From Bacteroidota bacterium (GTDB lineage: Bacteria; Bacteroidota; Bacteroidia; Chitinophagales; Chitinophagaceae), in assembly GCA_023423405.1 (NCBI GenBank), contig JAFAFR010000003.1, forward strand, positions 1 through 64,000: DNA of 64,000 nt. The letters are read 5' to 3'. Position 1 is the first letter of the stretch. The number at the start of each line of letters is the position of its first letter. The notes beneath the pieces were generated by a model. That model did no database searches. It was not told the origin of the DNA and saw only the letters and a list, made by a program, of their open reading frames with translations. Shown here one piece after another: positions 51,581 to 60,340 of the stretch. The translations under genes and the position numbers were made by a program.

Positions 51581-52882
51581 TTATTGAAGTCCGTATTTCT
51601 TTTTATACTTTTCGTTGAGCTGCTTCTGTTTGTCGGTCAGGTCAATTTTCCTACCCTGGATGAAGGCAAGCGTAACAATGCTGCTGCGCATGTCCAGGAT
51701 ATCGCCTTCGCTCACCACAATATTGGCGTCCTTACCCGGCTCCAGCGAACCGGTCTTGTCGGCAATGCCCAGGATGCGTGCGGCGTTCAGCGTAATAGCC
51801 TGCAGCGCCTGTTCTTTGGTAAGACCGTAAGCCGCAGCAGTGCCGGCGTTGAAGGGTAGATTGCGCCCACGCGTTTGGCCATCCTCGTCGTTGATCGCGA
51901 ACAAAACACCTGCTTTCTGCAAAGCGGCCGGCGTCTTATACGGCTGGTCCACATCGTCGTCGGTAGCTGTGGGCAGACTGTGCATCTGGCTCAGGATAAC
52001 GGCGATATTATTCGCTTTCAGCAGCGGCGCAATCTGGAAGCTCTCACTGCCACCAACGATCACTGCATCCATCCCAAACTCTTTGCTGAAATCCACGGCC
52101 ACCAGCATTTGCCGCACGATCTCTGCATGCACAAACAGCTTCTGCGACCGGTCGAACAATCCTTTCACGGCTTCGTATTTTAGGTTGGTGGCCTCGTGTT
52201 TGGTTTCGCTGGCATAGGCTTTCGCCTCGCGGAAAAAAGCCTTGATCTTTTCTACCTGCTCCAGCCCTCTTTTTAACGGATCCTCCGGCGGCATGGGCGC
52301 ATTGCCGGCTCCGAGCGGGCGGCTGAACAGGCTGGGCATATGGATGTGAATGCCGTTGTCCATTTTGTAGGCGGCATCTTCCCAGTTCCAGGCATCGAGC
52401 TGCACCACGGAAGAAGCGCCGCTGATCAACCCACCCTGCGGAACGATATTCGCCAGCAGGATGCCGTTGCTGCGCAGCGTATTGGTGACCTTCGAATCCG
52501 TATTGTAGGCAACGATGGAGCGGATGGATGGATTCAGTTCCCCGAGTTCGGTATGGTCGATGGTGGCGCGCACACTGTTCACTTCCACCAGGCCCAGCAG
52601 CGAGGCGCTGAGAATAAGGCCCGGATACACGTGCTTGCCCGTTGCATCGAACACTTTTACATCGTCCATGGGAATGGGCAGGTCCTTGCCGATCTTTTCG
52701 ATCTTACCATCGCGCACCATGATGGTGGCGCCCGTCAACACTTCGCCTGTGCCGGTATGAACGATGCCGTTTTTGATGAACAGCAATCCTTTATAAGGCG
52801 GTGCGGGCGATACCGTTTCCTGCGCGTTTGAAGCAGCCGCCATGCATACGGTTCCCATTATATATAACAACAATTTTTTCAT
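51581..52882 (-). CDS. Secreted amidohydrolase-family protein lacking the HxH motif
   Basis: This 433-residue protein has a signal peptide (MKKLLLYIMGTVCMAAASNAQ) and the amidohydrolase composite domain at both ends (FIKNGIVHTGTGEVLTGATIMVRDGKIEKIG, and LNAARILGIADKTGSLEPGKDANIVV). At the first metal site, where active members have HxH after the PG(L/F)I turn, it reads YPGLILSASLLG. The usual second-site ligands are also poorly matched, so it may not bind metal. The start at 52880-52882 begins the signal peptide; upstream codons belong to the neighbour. It follows the 1032-residue amidohydrolase by 1 bp. Confidence 0.85.
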   Translation of the reverse strand: MKKLLLYIMGTVCMAAASNAQETVSPAPPYKGLLFIKNGIVHTGTGEVLTGATIMVRDGKIEKIGKDLPIPMDDVKVFDATGKHVYPGLILSASLLGLVEVNSVRATIDHTELGELNPSIRSIVAYNTDSKVTNTLRSNGILLANIVPQGGLISGASSVVQLDAWNWEDAAYKMDNGIHIHMPSLFSRPLGAGNAPMPPEDPLKRGLEQVEKIKAFFREAKAYASETKHEATNLKYEAVKGLFDRSQKLFVHAEIVRQMLVAVDFSKEFGMDAVIVGGSESFQIAPLLKANNIAVILSQMHSLPTATDDDVDQPYKTPAALQKAGVLFAINDEDGQTRGRNLPFNAGTAAAYGLTKEQALQAITLNAARILGIADKTGSLEPGKDANIVVSEGDILDMRSSIVTLAFIQGRKIDLTDKQKQLNEKYKKKYGLQ

Positions 52883-52883
52883 G

Positions 52884-55800
52884 TCAGAAATTTTGAAGGG
52901 TATTGATTTGGTCGGCATCGATCACCAGCAGGCCGTGGCTATGCGCATGTTCTCTGCAGGAATGCATGATCTCCATACTGGGCTGCGCCGGAGCGGTGGG
53001 AAGGCCGGCTTTCTTATCACCCAGCATTTTCTGCAGCAGGCGATTTTTTTCTGCACGAATCCCGTCGCGGAGGCGCTGGTCGCGCTCGCGGTCAAAATAC
53101 ACGATGCCATCCACTATGGTCTTTTCCGCTTTGGCATAAATGCTGAGCGGGTTGTCGGACCAAAGCACGAGATCCGCATCCTTACCCACTTTTATACTAC
53201 CCACCTTATCGTCCACGTGTAACATTTTGGCGGGGTTAAGGGTCACCATCTTAAACGCTTCTTCCTCGCTGACGCCGCTGTATTTGACGGTCTTTGCCGC
53301 TTCCTGGTTCAGGCGGCGGGCCATCTCCGCATCGTCAGAATTGATGGCCACGTTCAGGCCCACCTGCTGCATGATGCCGGCATTATAAGGAATGGCATCC
53401 ACCACTTCCATCTTATAAGCCCACCAGTCGCTGAAGGTGCTGGCGTTGGCGCCATGCGTTTTCATTTTGTCGGCCACTTTATAACCCTCCAGTATATGCG
53501 TAAACGTATTGAAGCGGAAACCAAAACGCTCGGCCACGCGCATGGCCGCCGTGATCTCGCTTTGCACATAGGAGTGACAGGTGATGAACCGTTTTTTATT
53601 AAGTATCTCCACCAGGGCGTCCAGTTCCAGGTCGCGATGCACCGTCCCGAAAGGATCGGCCATAGTTTCTTTTTTGCCTTTGCCGGTTTTTACAGCCGCT
53701 TGACCTGCTGCCTGGATAGCGGCTTTGTAATCACGGGCACGGGTAAACGCATCTGCCAGCACTTCTTCCACCCCCATACGGGTATCGGGGAAACGGTTGT
53801 TCTGGCTGGAGCCAGTCCGTTTTACGTTTTCGCCCAGTGCAAATTTTATAAAGGGATCGGCGCCCGCGAATTTCAGTCCCTCTGCATTGGCGCCCCAGCG
53901 CAGTTTGATGAGCTGGGTTTGTCCACCGATGGTATTGGCAGAGCCATGCAAAATATGCGAGCTGGTAACACCGCCGCTGAGCTGGCGGTAGATATTGATG
54001 TCTTCGGGATTGAGGTTGTCGGCAATGCGCACTTCGGATGTAACCGACTGCGCGCCCTCGTTGATGGACATGGCAGCAATATGCGAATGCTCATCGATGA
54101 TGCCCGGGGTCAGGAATTTGCCGGTACCATCCACCACCTGCGCGTCGCCGGCGCCCAGGTTTTTACCGATCGCTGCGATCTTCCCATTTTTCACCAGCAC
54201 GTCGGTGCCTTCCAGGCGGCCTTCTTTTTCATTGGTCCACACGGTGGCATTGCGGATGAGCAGGCTGCCCGCTACCGGCAGGGATTCGAAACCGTACCCG
54301 TTGAAAGGATAGGGAACCACACCCAGCTCCGGCGCTGCTTTCTTTTTGACACTGTCGGCTTTAGCGGGAAGCGCACTGGTAAAGGTTGCCGTCCACAGCA
54401 GCTTGTTGCCGAGACTGTCTTCCCCGCTACCCTGCCAGGCGCCGCCATTGTTCACACCACTCAACCGCACCGTTTTTTTACTGTTTTTTGTTTCCGGGAA
54501 ACTGAGGCGCACCAGCTTTCCATCGGTGAACAATTTCACATCCAGGGTATCGCGGGCTACCAGTTTCGCACTCGTATTGCTTTTAACATTGAGCTGGTAA
54601 GAGCGCTGTCCGCTTTCCGACTGGAGGCTGAGAGTATATACGCCTTCGGCGGGAGACCAGGCGGCTTCGTTGATGCCGTATTTTTCGCCTTGGATCCAGT
54701 TCTGCAGGAGGACGGTCTTTTCACCGAAAAGCGGGCCCGAGCAGATGATGAAATTGGCCCACTTGCCGGCTTCCAGGCTGCCGATTTCCTGGTAGGCGCC
54801 GATCAGCCGGGCCGGCGTTTGCGTCAACGCTTCCAGTGCTTTGGTTTCCGACAGGCCGTAGTCAATGGCTTTGCGAAGGCTGGATAAAAACTGTTTGGTA
54901 TCCTTCAGGTCGGCTGCCGTAAAACAGAAGGGGATGCCGGCTTTTTCGAAAGCAGCAGGATTGGTGGGCGCCAGTTCCCAGTGTTTCATATCGGCCAGGG
55001 AAACAAAGCGCGCATCGTTGGGATCTTCCAGGTCCATGGCCGCGGGGAAATTCAGCGGCAGGATAAAAGCAGCGCCGGTTGCCTTCATATCGGCCATACG
55101 CTGGTACTCGTTGCCACCCGCTTTCAAAATGAATTGCACGCCGAACTCATCTCCCACTTTATCTGCTCTCACGGCATTCCATTTATCATTGGCCTCGAAA
55201 ACAGCGGGCAGGGAAAGATTTCGGTTCCAGGCCTGCAGGCTGAGGTTCAGTCCCTCTTTGGGCGCGCCGGCTGCATACCATTTTCCGTCGTAAAAAGTTT
55301 GCCGCAGCAGGGCTATGCTGCCCATGAGGCTGGTGGGATAACTTTGAGTGGAACTGCCCTTGCTGAAAGAATAATAAGCCGCTGCTCTTTCGCGAAGGAT
55401 CACTTTGTTTTCTTTTTCGCTGGCAAGGGAGGCCAGGGTGCCTGTGCCGCGGGCGATGCCATCTTTCTGGTGAGTGAGCACGGCACCGAACCCCTGTTCC
55501 CGCAACGGTTTGGCTTTGACATCGTCTGCGCTGAACAGGGCCGCAGCCTCCACATCGCTGCGGATGGCCTGGTTCCAGCCATAAGGGCCTTTCTGGTTGC
55601 TGGTAAGTTGGGCGGGTGCGTTGTAGCTGAAGCCACGCGCCGGGCGTTCAACTACCGGCAACCCATAGTCGCTGTAAATATCAATGAAGGACGGATAAAT
55701 ATATTTACCCCTGCAATCCAGTACCATGGCTTCTTTCGGAACCTGCACGCCGGTTCCGGCGGCCACGATCTTTCCGTCTTTCACCAGCAGCACGCCATTG

Positions 55801-55982
55801 GAAATGGTTTGTCCCGGGCTGATCACCAGGGTGGCATTGGTAAACGCGTAGGTATGCTGTTTTTCGTGCCGGATACCGTTCACCGGGAAAGTGGGCTGCG
55901 CAAAACCTGCTGCCCCCAGGAGCAAAAAGCAAAAAACCAGGCGCCACCGGTACATCGGGGGCGACAGAAAACATTTTCTCAT
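52884..55982 (-). CDS. Secreted tandem amidohydrolase (one degenerate, one active-like domain)
   Basis: This 1032-residue exported protein carries two amidohydrolase modules. The N-terminal module (about 45-430) has the composite strands but YPSFIDIYSDYG where HxH is expected. A strand-rich linker (about 440-570) follows. The C-terminal module (about 585-1000) has the metal motif EHSH (His632, His634), then TCHSYVQSE, the THILEG string and NSDDAE (metal-binding Asp). Related imidazolonepropionase-like or prolidase-like enzymes hydrolyse cyclic amides or peptides. It precedes the HxH-lacking paralogue by 1 bp, so three modules with one likely active site are made together. The substrate is unknown. 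Confidence 0.88.
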   Translation of the reverse strand: MRKCFLSPPMYRWRLVFCFLLLGAAGFAQPTFPVNGIRHEKQHTYAFTNATLVISPGQTISNGVLLVKDGKIVAAGTGVQVPKEAMVLDCRGKYIYPSFIDIYSDYGLPVVERPARGFSYNAPAQLTSNQKGPYGWNQAIRSDVEAAALFSADDVKAKPLREQGFGAVLTHQKDGIARGTGTLASLASEKENKVILRERAAAYYSFSKGSSTQSYPTSLMGSIALLRQTFYDGKWYAAGAPKEGLNLSLQAWNRNLSLPAVFEANDKWNAVRADKVGDEFGVQFILKAGGNEYQRMADMKATGAAFILPLNFPAAMDLEDPNDARFVSLADMKHWELAPTNPAAFEKAGIPFCFTAADLKDTKQFLSSLRKAIDYGLSETKALEALTQTPARLIGAYQEIGSLEAGKWANFIICSGPLFGEKTVLLQNWIQGEKYGINEAAWSPAEGVYTLSLQSESGQRSYQLNVKSNTSAKLVARDTLDVKLFTDGKLVRLSFPETKNSKKTVRLSGVNNGGAWQGSGEDSLGNKLLWTATFTSALPAKADSVKKKAAPELGVVPYPFNGYGFESLPVAGSLLIRNATVWTNEKEGRLEGTDVLVKNGKIAAIGKNLGAGDAQVVDGTGKFLTPGIIDEHSHIAAMSINEGAQSVTSEVRIADNLNPEDINIYRQLSGGVTSSHILHGSANTIGGQTQLIKLRWGANAEGLKFAGADPFIKFALGENVKRTGSSQNNRFPDTRMGVEEVLADAFTRARDYKAAIQAAGQAAVKTGKGKKETMADPFGTVHRDLELDALVEILNKKRFITCHSYVQSEITAAMRVAERFGFRFNTFTHILEGYKVADKMKTHGANASTFSDWWAYKMEVVDAIPYNAGIMQQVGLNVAINSDDAEMARRLNQEAAKTVKYSGVSEEEAFKMVTLNPAKMLHVDDKVGSIKVGKDADLVLWSDNPLSIYAKAEKTIVDGIVYFDRERDQRLRDGIRAEKNRLLQKMLGDKKAGLPTAPAQPSMEIMHSCREHAHSHGLLVIDADQINTLQNF

Positions 55983-56064
55983 GAAGCAATGTTTATTAAG
56001 TGTGAATCCCGAATATAAATAAATGGTCTAATTTCGGTTACGCGAATTTTAACCCCCTGTTAGT

Positions 56065-56739
56065 ATGAATATTGCAGCGCTGATCGATCATACCATCCTG
56101 AAACCCACTACAACCATCGGCGATATCGAAAAACTGTGCACCGAAGCTGTAGCCTATGGCTTTGCCGCCGTTTGCGTTCCGCCTCCTTTTGTAAAAAGAG
56201 CCGCCACCATTTTAGCGCCCACCGAAGTAAAAACTGCCACGGTGGTAGGATTTCCCTTCGGCTATTCGGCAACGGAAGCCAAGGTGGCGGAAACCATCCT
56301 GGCCCTGGTGGACGGCGCCCAGGAGATAGACATGGTGATCAACCTGATCGCCCTGCGGCAACAGGACTGGGCCTATCTTACCAAGGAAGTGAACCTGTTG
56401 CGGGAGGTTTGCCACAACAAGGGCCGGCTCATCAAAGTGATCATTGAATCGGGCATCCTCACCCCCGAAGAGATCATCACCTGCTGTGAAAAACTGGGTG
56501 CGCTCGGGATCGATTTCATGAAAACCAGTACGGGTTACGCAGAAAAAGGAGCCACTATAGAAGCGGTGACCCTTATGCGCAAACACCTGCCAGCCGGGGT
56601 CCGGATCAAAGCCTCCGGCGGCATACGCGACTACGCATTTGCCAAAGCGCTGGTGGATGCCGGCGCGGCCCGGCTGGGCTGCAGCGCCAGTGTGGCCATC
56701 GCCACCGGTGCGCCCGACCACCAGTTGGGGAATTATTGA
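56065..56739 (+). CDS. deoC: Deoxyribose-phosphate aldolase
   Basis: This 224-residue class I aldolase splits 2-deoxyribose-5-phosphate into glyceraldehyde-3-phosphate and acetaldehyde in deoxynucleoside catabolism. The Schiff-base lysine is Lys153 in FMKTSTGY and the second catalytic lysine Lys182 in RIKASGG. The N-terminal IDHTILKPTTT and the VVGFPFGYS stretch are standard. It diverges from the large amidohydrolase gene and is followed 34 bp later by a SPOR protein gene. Confidence 0.96.
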   Translation: MNIAALIDHTILKPTTTIGDIEKLCTEAVAYGFAAVCVPPPFVKRAATILAPTEVKTATVVGFPFGYSATEAKVAETILALVDGAQEIDMVINLIALRQQDWAYLTKEVNLLREVCHNKGRLIKVIIESGILTPEEIITCCEKLGALGIDFMKTSTGYAEKGATIEAVTLMRKHLPAGVRIKASGGIRDYAFAKALVDAGAARLGCSASVAIATGAPDHQLGNY

Positions 56740-56773
56740 TATTTGGCGGGAAATTTGATAATACCATTGTATC

Positions 56774-57205
56774 ATGAGAACTATTTTTCTTTTTATAGGA
56801 TGTTGGATGATCCTGGGAACAGCCCGGGCGCAGGCCGACAGCAACGCGGTGGTGCTGGTAAAAGACGTCCGTGTTGACCAGCTCATCGCCAAGCAAACGG
56901 AGATCAACGAATTCACCACCCGCGAAGCCCGCCGCAACGTGCCCGGCTTCCGCATCCAGGTGATCAACACCACCGACCGGAATGCAGCCATCCAGGCAAA
57001 AACAAAAGTGTACCAGCTCTATCCCGAGCTCAAGGCATACCTGCTTTACCAATCCCCGTACTTCCGGTTGCGGGTGGGCAATTTCCTGAACCGGAAAGAT
57101 GCCGAAACCTACCAGAAGCAGCTCAGCAGGGAATTCAAGCAGAACATGTTCATCGTGAACGACACCATCGAAGTGAACCCCGACAAGAGCATGGATCAAC
57201 AGTAG
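56774..57205 (+). CDS. SPOR domain-containing secreted protein
   Basis: This 143-residue protein has a signal peptide (MRTIFLFIGCWMILGTARAQ). Its C-terminal domain (about 58-130) reads GFRIQVINTTDRNAAIQAKTKV, with LRVGNFLNRKDAETYQKQL at the end, the usual pattern of SPOR domains that bind denuded peptidoglycan glycans. It would act in the periplasm, at the wall or septum. It lies between deoC (34 bp upstream) and the M20 amidohydrolase (16 bp downstream), which has its own -7 element. Confidence 0.82.
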   Translation: MRTIFLFIGCWMILGTARAQADSNAVVLVKDVRVDQLIAKQTEINEFTTREARRNVPGFRIQVINTTDRNAAIQAKTKVYQLYPELKAYLLYQSPYFRLRVGNFLNRKDAETYQKQLSREFKQNMFIVNDTIEVNPDKSMDQQ

Positions 57206-57209
57206 CCAT

Positions 57210-57217
57210 TATCTTTG
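57210..57217 (+). promoter_or_regulatory. -7 element abutting the M20 amidohydrolase start
   Basis: TATCTTTG matches TAnnTTTG exactly and is followed by CGGC and then the ATG at 57222. Transcription normally starts about 5-8 bases after this element, so the mRNA would be leaderless or nearly so. Confidence 0.5.
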
Positions 57218-57221
57218 CGGC

Positions 57222-58400
57222 ATGTCTGTTGAAAGCCGCATCCAGGAATTGGCCGCTCAGTATGCTCCCAGCATTATTGAGATCAGGCGCCATCTCCATG
57301 CCCATCCCGAGCTCAGCTACCAGGAATTTGAAACCAGCGCCTATGTACAGCGGCAGCTTACAGCGCTTGGCATTCCCTACCGGGTAATGGCCGGCACAGG
57401 CGTAGTGGGACTATTGGAAGGAAAAGATCCGGGCAGCCGGGTCGTAGCACTCAGGGCCGATATGGACGCACTTCCCATACAGGAAGCCAACGACATCCCT
57501 TACAAATCCACGCGCCCGGGCGTAATGCATGCCTGCGGGCACGATGTACATACGAGCTGCCTGCTGGGCGCAGCGCGCATCCTGAAAGAACTGCGCAACG
57601 AATGGAGGGGAACCGTTAAGCTCATCTTCCAGCCGGGAGAAGAAAAAAATCCGGGCGGCGCCAGCCTGCTGATCAAAGAGGGCGTGCTGGAAAACCCGGC
57701 CCCCTCAGCCATTTTCGGACTGCATGTGCATCCCCAACTGGAAACAGGGAAAGTCAGCTTCCGCGCGGGCATGGTGATGGCGAGCGCCGATGAACTTTAC
57801 ATTACCATAAAGGGAAAAGGCGGCCACGCCGCAGCGCCGCACCTCACTGCCGACACGGTGCTCATTGCCTCGCAGATCGTGGTGGCCCTGCAACAGGTCA
57901 TCAGCCGCAACCGCGATCCGCACCAGCCCTCTGTGCTGTCCATCACTTCCATCCAGGGCGGATATACCACCAATGTGATCCCCGCCGAAGTAAAGATGAT
58001 GGGCACTTTCCGGGCCATGAACGAAGACTGGCGGTTCAAAGCGCATACGCTTATCCGTAATACCGTGGAAGGCATTGCGCAAAGCCTCGGCGCCGAGGTG
58101 GACCTCCACATCGACGTGGGTTATCCCACCGTGTACAACAACGAGCTGCTGCACGAAAAAGCCAGGGCGCTGGCCATCGACTACATGGGCAGCGACAAAG
58201 TGGAGGAAACCGAACTGCGGATGGGTGCCGAAGACTTCGGTTATTATTCCCAAAAGATCCCCGGCTGCTTTTTCCGGCTGGGCGTCATGAACCAGGAAAA
58301 AGGCATTGTTTCAGGCGTACACACACCCACCTTCAACATCGACGAAGCGGCCATCCAAACCGGCATGGGCCTGATGGCCTGGCTGGGTTCACAGGCCTGA
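57222..58400 (+). CDS. M20 family amidohydrolase (N-acyl-amino-acid hydrolase)
   Basis: This 392-residue cytoplasmic metal-dependent amidohydrolase belongs to the hippurate hydrolase/IAA-amino-acid hydrolase/N-acyl-L-amino-acid group. The metal motif MHACGHDVHTS, then FQPGEEKNPGG (general base and ligand Glu) and the ALRADMDALPIQE stretch define the family, with a dimerisation lid domain in the middle (KGKGGHAAAPH). No signal peptide is seen. The start is directly preceded by a -7 element. Its 3' end overlaps the convergent GIN-domain gene by 12 bp. Confidence 0.94.
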   Translation: MSVESRIQELAAQYAPSIIEIRRHLHAHPELSYQEFETSAYVQRQLTALGIPYRVMAGTGVVGLLEGKDPGSRVVALRADMDALPIQEANDIPYKSTRPGVMHACGHDVHTSCLLGAARILKELRNEWRGTVKLIFQPGEEKNPGGASLLIKEGVLENPAPSAIFGLHVHPQLETGKVSFRAGMVMASADELYITIKGKGGHAAAPHLTADTVLIASQIVVALQQVISRNRDPHQPSVLSITSIQGGYTTNVIPAEVKMMGTFRAMNEDWRFKAHTLIRNTVEGIAQSLGAEVDLHIDVGYPTVYNNELLHEKARALAIDYMGSDKVEETELRMGAEDFGYYSQKIPGCFFRLGVMNQEKGIVSGVHTPTFNIDEAAIQTGMGLMAWLGSQA

Positions 58401-59114
58401 CTTTTCCTGCAGGCGATAGAGGTAACGCGAGGGTCCGCTTACCAGCACCGATGACCCGGCGCTTCCTTCTATTTTACCGATGCTGGCTGCCGGTGCAATG
58501 TTCAATTCGCTTTTCCCCGAAAGCTGCAGTTTGAGCGAAGGCATTACAGTTGTCCCCAGTAAACTAACGCGACTGTTGCTGGCGATGATGAAATACGGCC
58601 CGAAGTAAGCGGGCAGGCTGTCTTCCTCCGGCCTGCCGAGCTCCAGCCCACTCTTGTCGAGCAAACGGAAATCGACCGGTTCGCTTACTGGCAGGGAATC
58701 GACCGTAACCTGTGCTCCGCTGGCAATGACCGTGCGGATGGAAGGCATGCGCAATTGCAGGTACATATTGGTTTTTTCCGCTCCTATGCCGCCTCCTTTT
58801 GATTGAAGTTCCACAAAAAGCGTATCGCCCGATTGTTTCAGTACCAGGCTATCGGCCGTGTTGTGGTGGAGCAATTCACAGGAAGCACTGTCGCCATAGC
58901 CGATGGCGCTGTACAGTTCGGTTTGGTCATTTCCCCGCAACACAAGTATGGAAGCAGGTTTCAGCGTGGTGAGCCGGGGTTTCGCCATCGGAGAATACTG
59001 CTCCAGCGTAAACCGGCCGCCGGCGATTTTCAGGCGGAAGGCGGCCAGCATAAAGGCAGGCACCAGGAAGAGAAAGGCGACCAGCGCCACTAGAATTTTA
59101 TTACTGGTATGCAT
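58389..59114 (-). CDS. GIN-domain-like (DUF2807-type) membrane-anchored protein
   Basis: This 241-residue protein has an N-terminal hydrophobic helix (LVALVAFLFLVPAFMLAAF), then a repetitive strand-rich domain (MPSIRTVIASGAQVTVDSLPVS, with SLKLQLSGKSELNI and IEGSAGSSVLVSG later). These short SG-rich rungs resemble the beta-helical GIN/DUF2807 fold common in Bacteroidota. It is the last gene of the leftward ABC-ATPase/permease/GntR operon, 9 bp after the GntR gene. DUF2807 proteins are often linked to such operons, but their function is not known. Confidence 0.7.
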   Translation of the reverse strand: MHTSNKILVALVAFLFLVPAFMLAAFRLKIAGGRFTLEQYSPMAKPRLTTLKPASILVLRGNDQTELYSAIGYGDSASCELLHHNTADSLVLKQSGDTLFVELQSKGGGIGAEKTNMYLQLRMPSIRTVIASGAQVTVDSLPVSEPVDFRLLDKSGLELGRPEEDSLPAYFGPYFIIASNSRVSLLGTTVMPSLKLQLSGKSELNIAPAASIGKIEGSAGSSVLVSGPSRYLYRLQEKSGL

Positions 59115-59123
59115 ATACGAAAT

Positions 59124-59498
59124 TTATGCGGTTAGTTTGTTTTTATACCCTTCGAAGGCCGGCACCAGGTCGGTGAGTTCCATGCCCAGCATGTGAAGCG
59201 TGCGGAAAAATGCCGGCAATTCTTTTTCCGTGAATTCCTGTTTCCGGTACAGCCGGGCGGTTTGCCTCGCACGTGCTTCAATGAAATAACCGATGCCTCT
59301 TTTGTCGAAAATGATCTGGTGCTGGCGCAGGTGCTCGTAGGCCCTCGCTACTGTATTTGGATTCACTTCCAGTTGCACGGCAAGTTCCCGCACACTGGGT
59401 ATTTTATCTTCGGGCCGGTATTCTCCCAGCAGCACTTTCTCGCAGATATAATCCACGATCTGCAGGTAGATGGCCTGGCCGTTGTTGTTGAACTGCAT
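59124..59498 (-). CDS. GntR family regulator, YtrA type
   Basis: This 124-residue regulator has a winged-helix domain (about 8-75: IYLQIVDYICEKVLLGEYRPEDKIPSVRELAVQLEVNPNTVARAYEHL) and a short C-terminal helical part, the layout of the YtrA subfamily. Such proteins usually repress an ABC transporter operon that contains their own gene. It lies 18 bp after the permease and 9 bp before the GIN-like gene, matching that pattern. Ligand or stress signal unknown. Confidence 0.93.
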   Translation of the reverse strand: MQFNNNGQAIYLQIVDYICEKVLLGEYRPEDKIPSVRELAVQLEVNPNTVARAYEHLRQHQIIFDKRGIGYFIEARARQTARLYRKQEFTEKELPAFFRTLHMLGMELTDLVPAFEGYKNKLTA

Positions 59499-59516
59499 GT
59501 TTTAAAATTGACGGGT

Positions 59517-60323
59517 TCAGATTTCTTTTTCTTTCAGGCGGAACCACGCGGCTGTCCAGAAGACGGGAATCCATAACCATTTTGCAATAAATACCAGGCT
59601 GTACAAAAAATCTTTTCCAAAGCCGTAGGCGCGGTAATAGCCCTCTCCCTCCGGCACCTGGCTTTGCACCACCCGGTAGCCTTCAAAATGATAGCCCGCC
59701 GGAACAAAAAACTGTATGGACTTCACCACCAGGAATATATAAATGCCGCTGAAACAGATGGCTGCCAGGATGGTTTTCACATAGGCATATTTGCGGAAAT
59801 ACACCGAGCCCAGCAGGAAAAGGGATTGCAGGCTGAAAAATCCGATCAGGAGATAACTAAAAATCTGCCGGTCGTTCTTATCCCAGGCCAGGGCCTGAAA
59901 ATGCACAAAGGATTCGTGCTGCATACGGTAATGGACATACGCAACTGCCAGCCATTTCACCAGCAGGAAGCAGGCAGTGTATACCAGGAAGAAAAAGACG
60001 GTGGTAAACACGATCACGGTGACCAGCTTTTCCGCATGGGTAGCAGGAAGGCTGAGCAGGTACTGCCCTTTTTCCTTTTCATCCAGCGCCTGGAAAGCCG
60101 TACTGGCATAGAGGCTGCCCAGCAGGTACAGTCCGACGAAATAAATCACCATGGTCTGGCCTTCGTGGTAATGAGGGCCGCCCATCATTATCCAGAACAC
60201 CACAAATACAATGGCCATTACGCCCAGCAGGGCCAGGCTGGCGAGCCCGTAAAAACGGCTGTTCTCCAGCCACTGCTTGCGGAACAGCAGGTATAAACGC
60301 TGGAAACTGAAATTTTTAAGCAT
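59517..60323 (-). CDS. ABC-2 type permease
   Basis: This 268-residue inner-membrane protein has about six hydrophobic segments (for example ASLALLGVMAIVFVVFWIMM and TVFFFLVYTACFLLV). The DEKEKGQYLLSLPATHAEKL motif between them is typical of permeases in GntR/YtrA-controlled ABC systems. ATG 60323 was preferred to a TTG at 60344, which would overlap the ATPase gene. It begins 17 bp after the ATPase gene's end and is followed by the GntR regulator. The cargo is unknown. Confidence 0.87.
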   Translation of the reverse strand: MLKNFSFQRLYLLFRKQWLENSRFYGLASLALLGVMAIVFVVFWIMMGGPHYHEGQTMVIYFVGLYLLGSLYASTAFQALDEKEKGQYLLSLPATHAEKLVTVIVFTTVFFFLVYTACFLLVKWLAVAYVHYRMQHESFVHFQALAWDKNDRQIFSYLLIGFFSLQSLFLLGSVYFRKYAYVKTILAAICFSGIYIFLVVKSIQFFVPAGYHFEGYRVVQSQVPEGEGYYRAYGFGKDFLYSLVFIAKWLWIPVFWTAAWFRLKEKEI

Positions 60324-60340
60324 AGAAAGATTTTTGTGGA

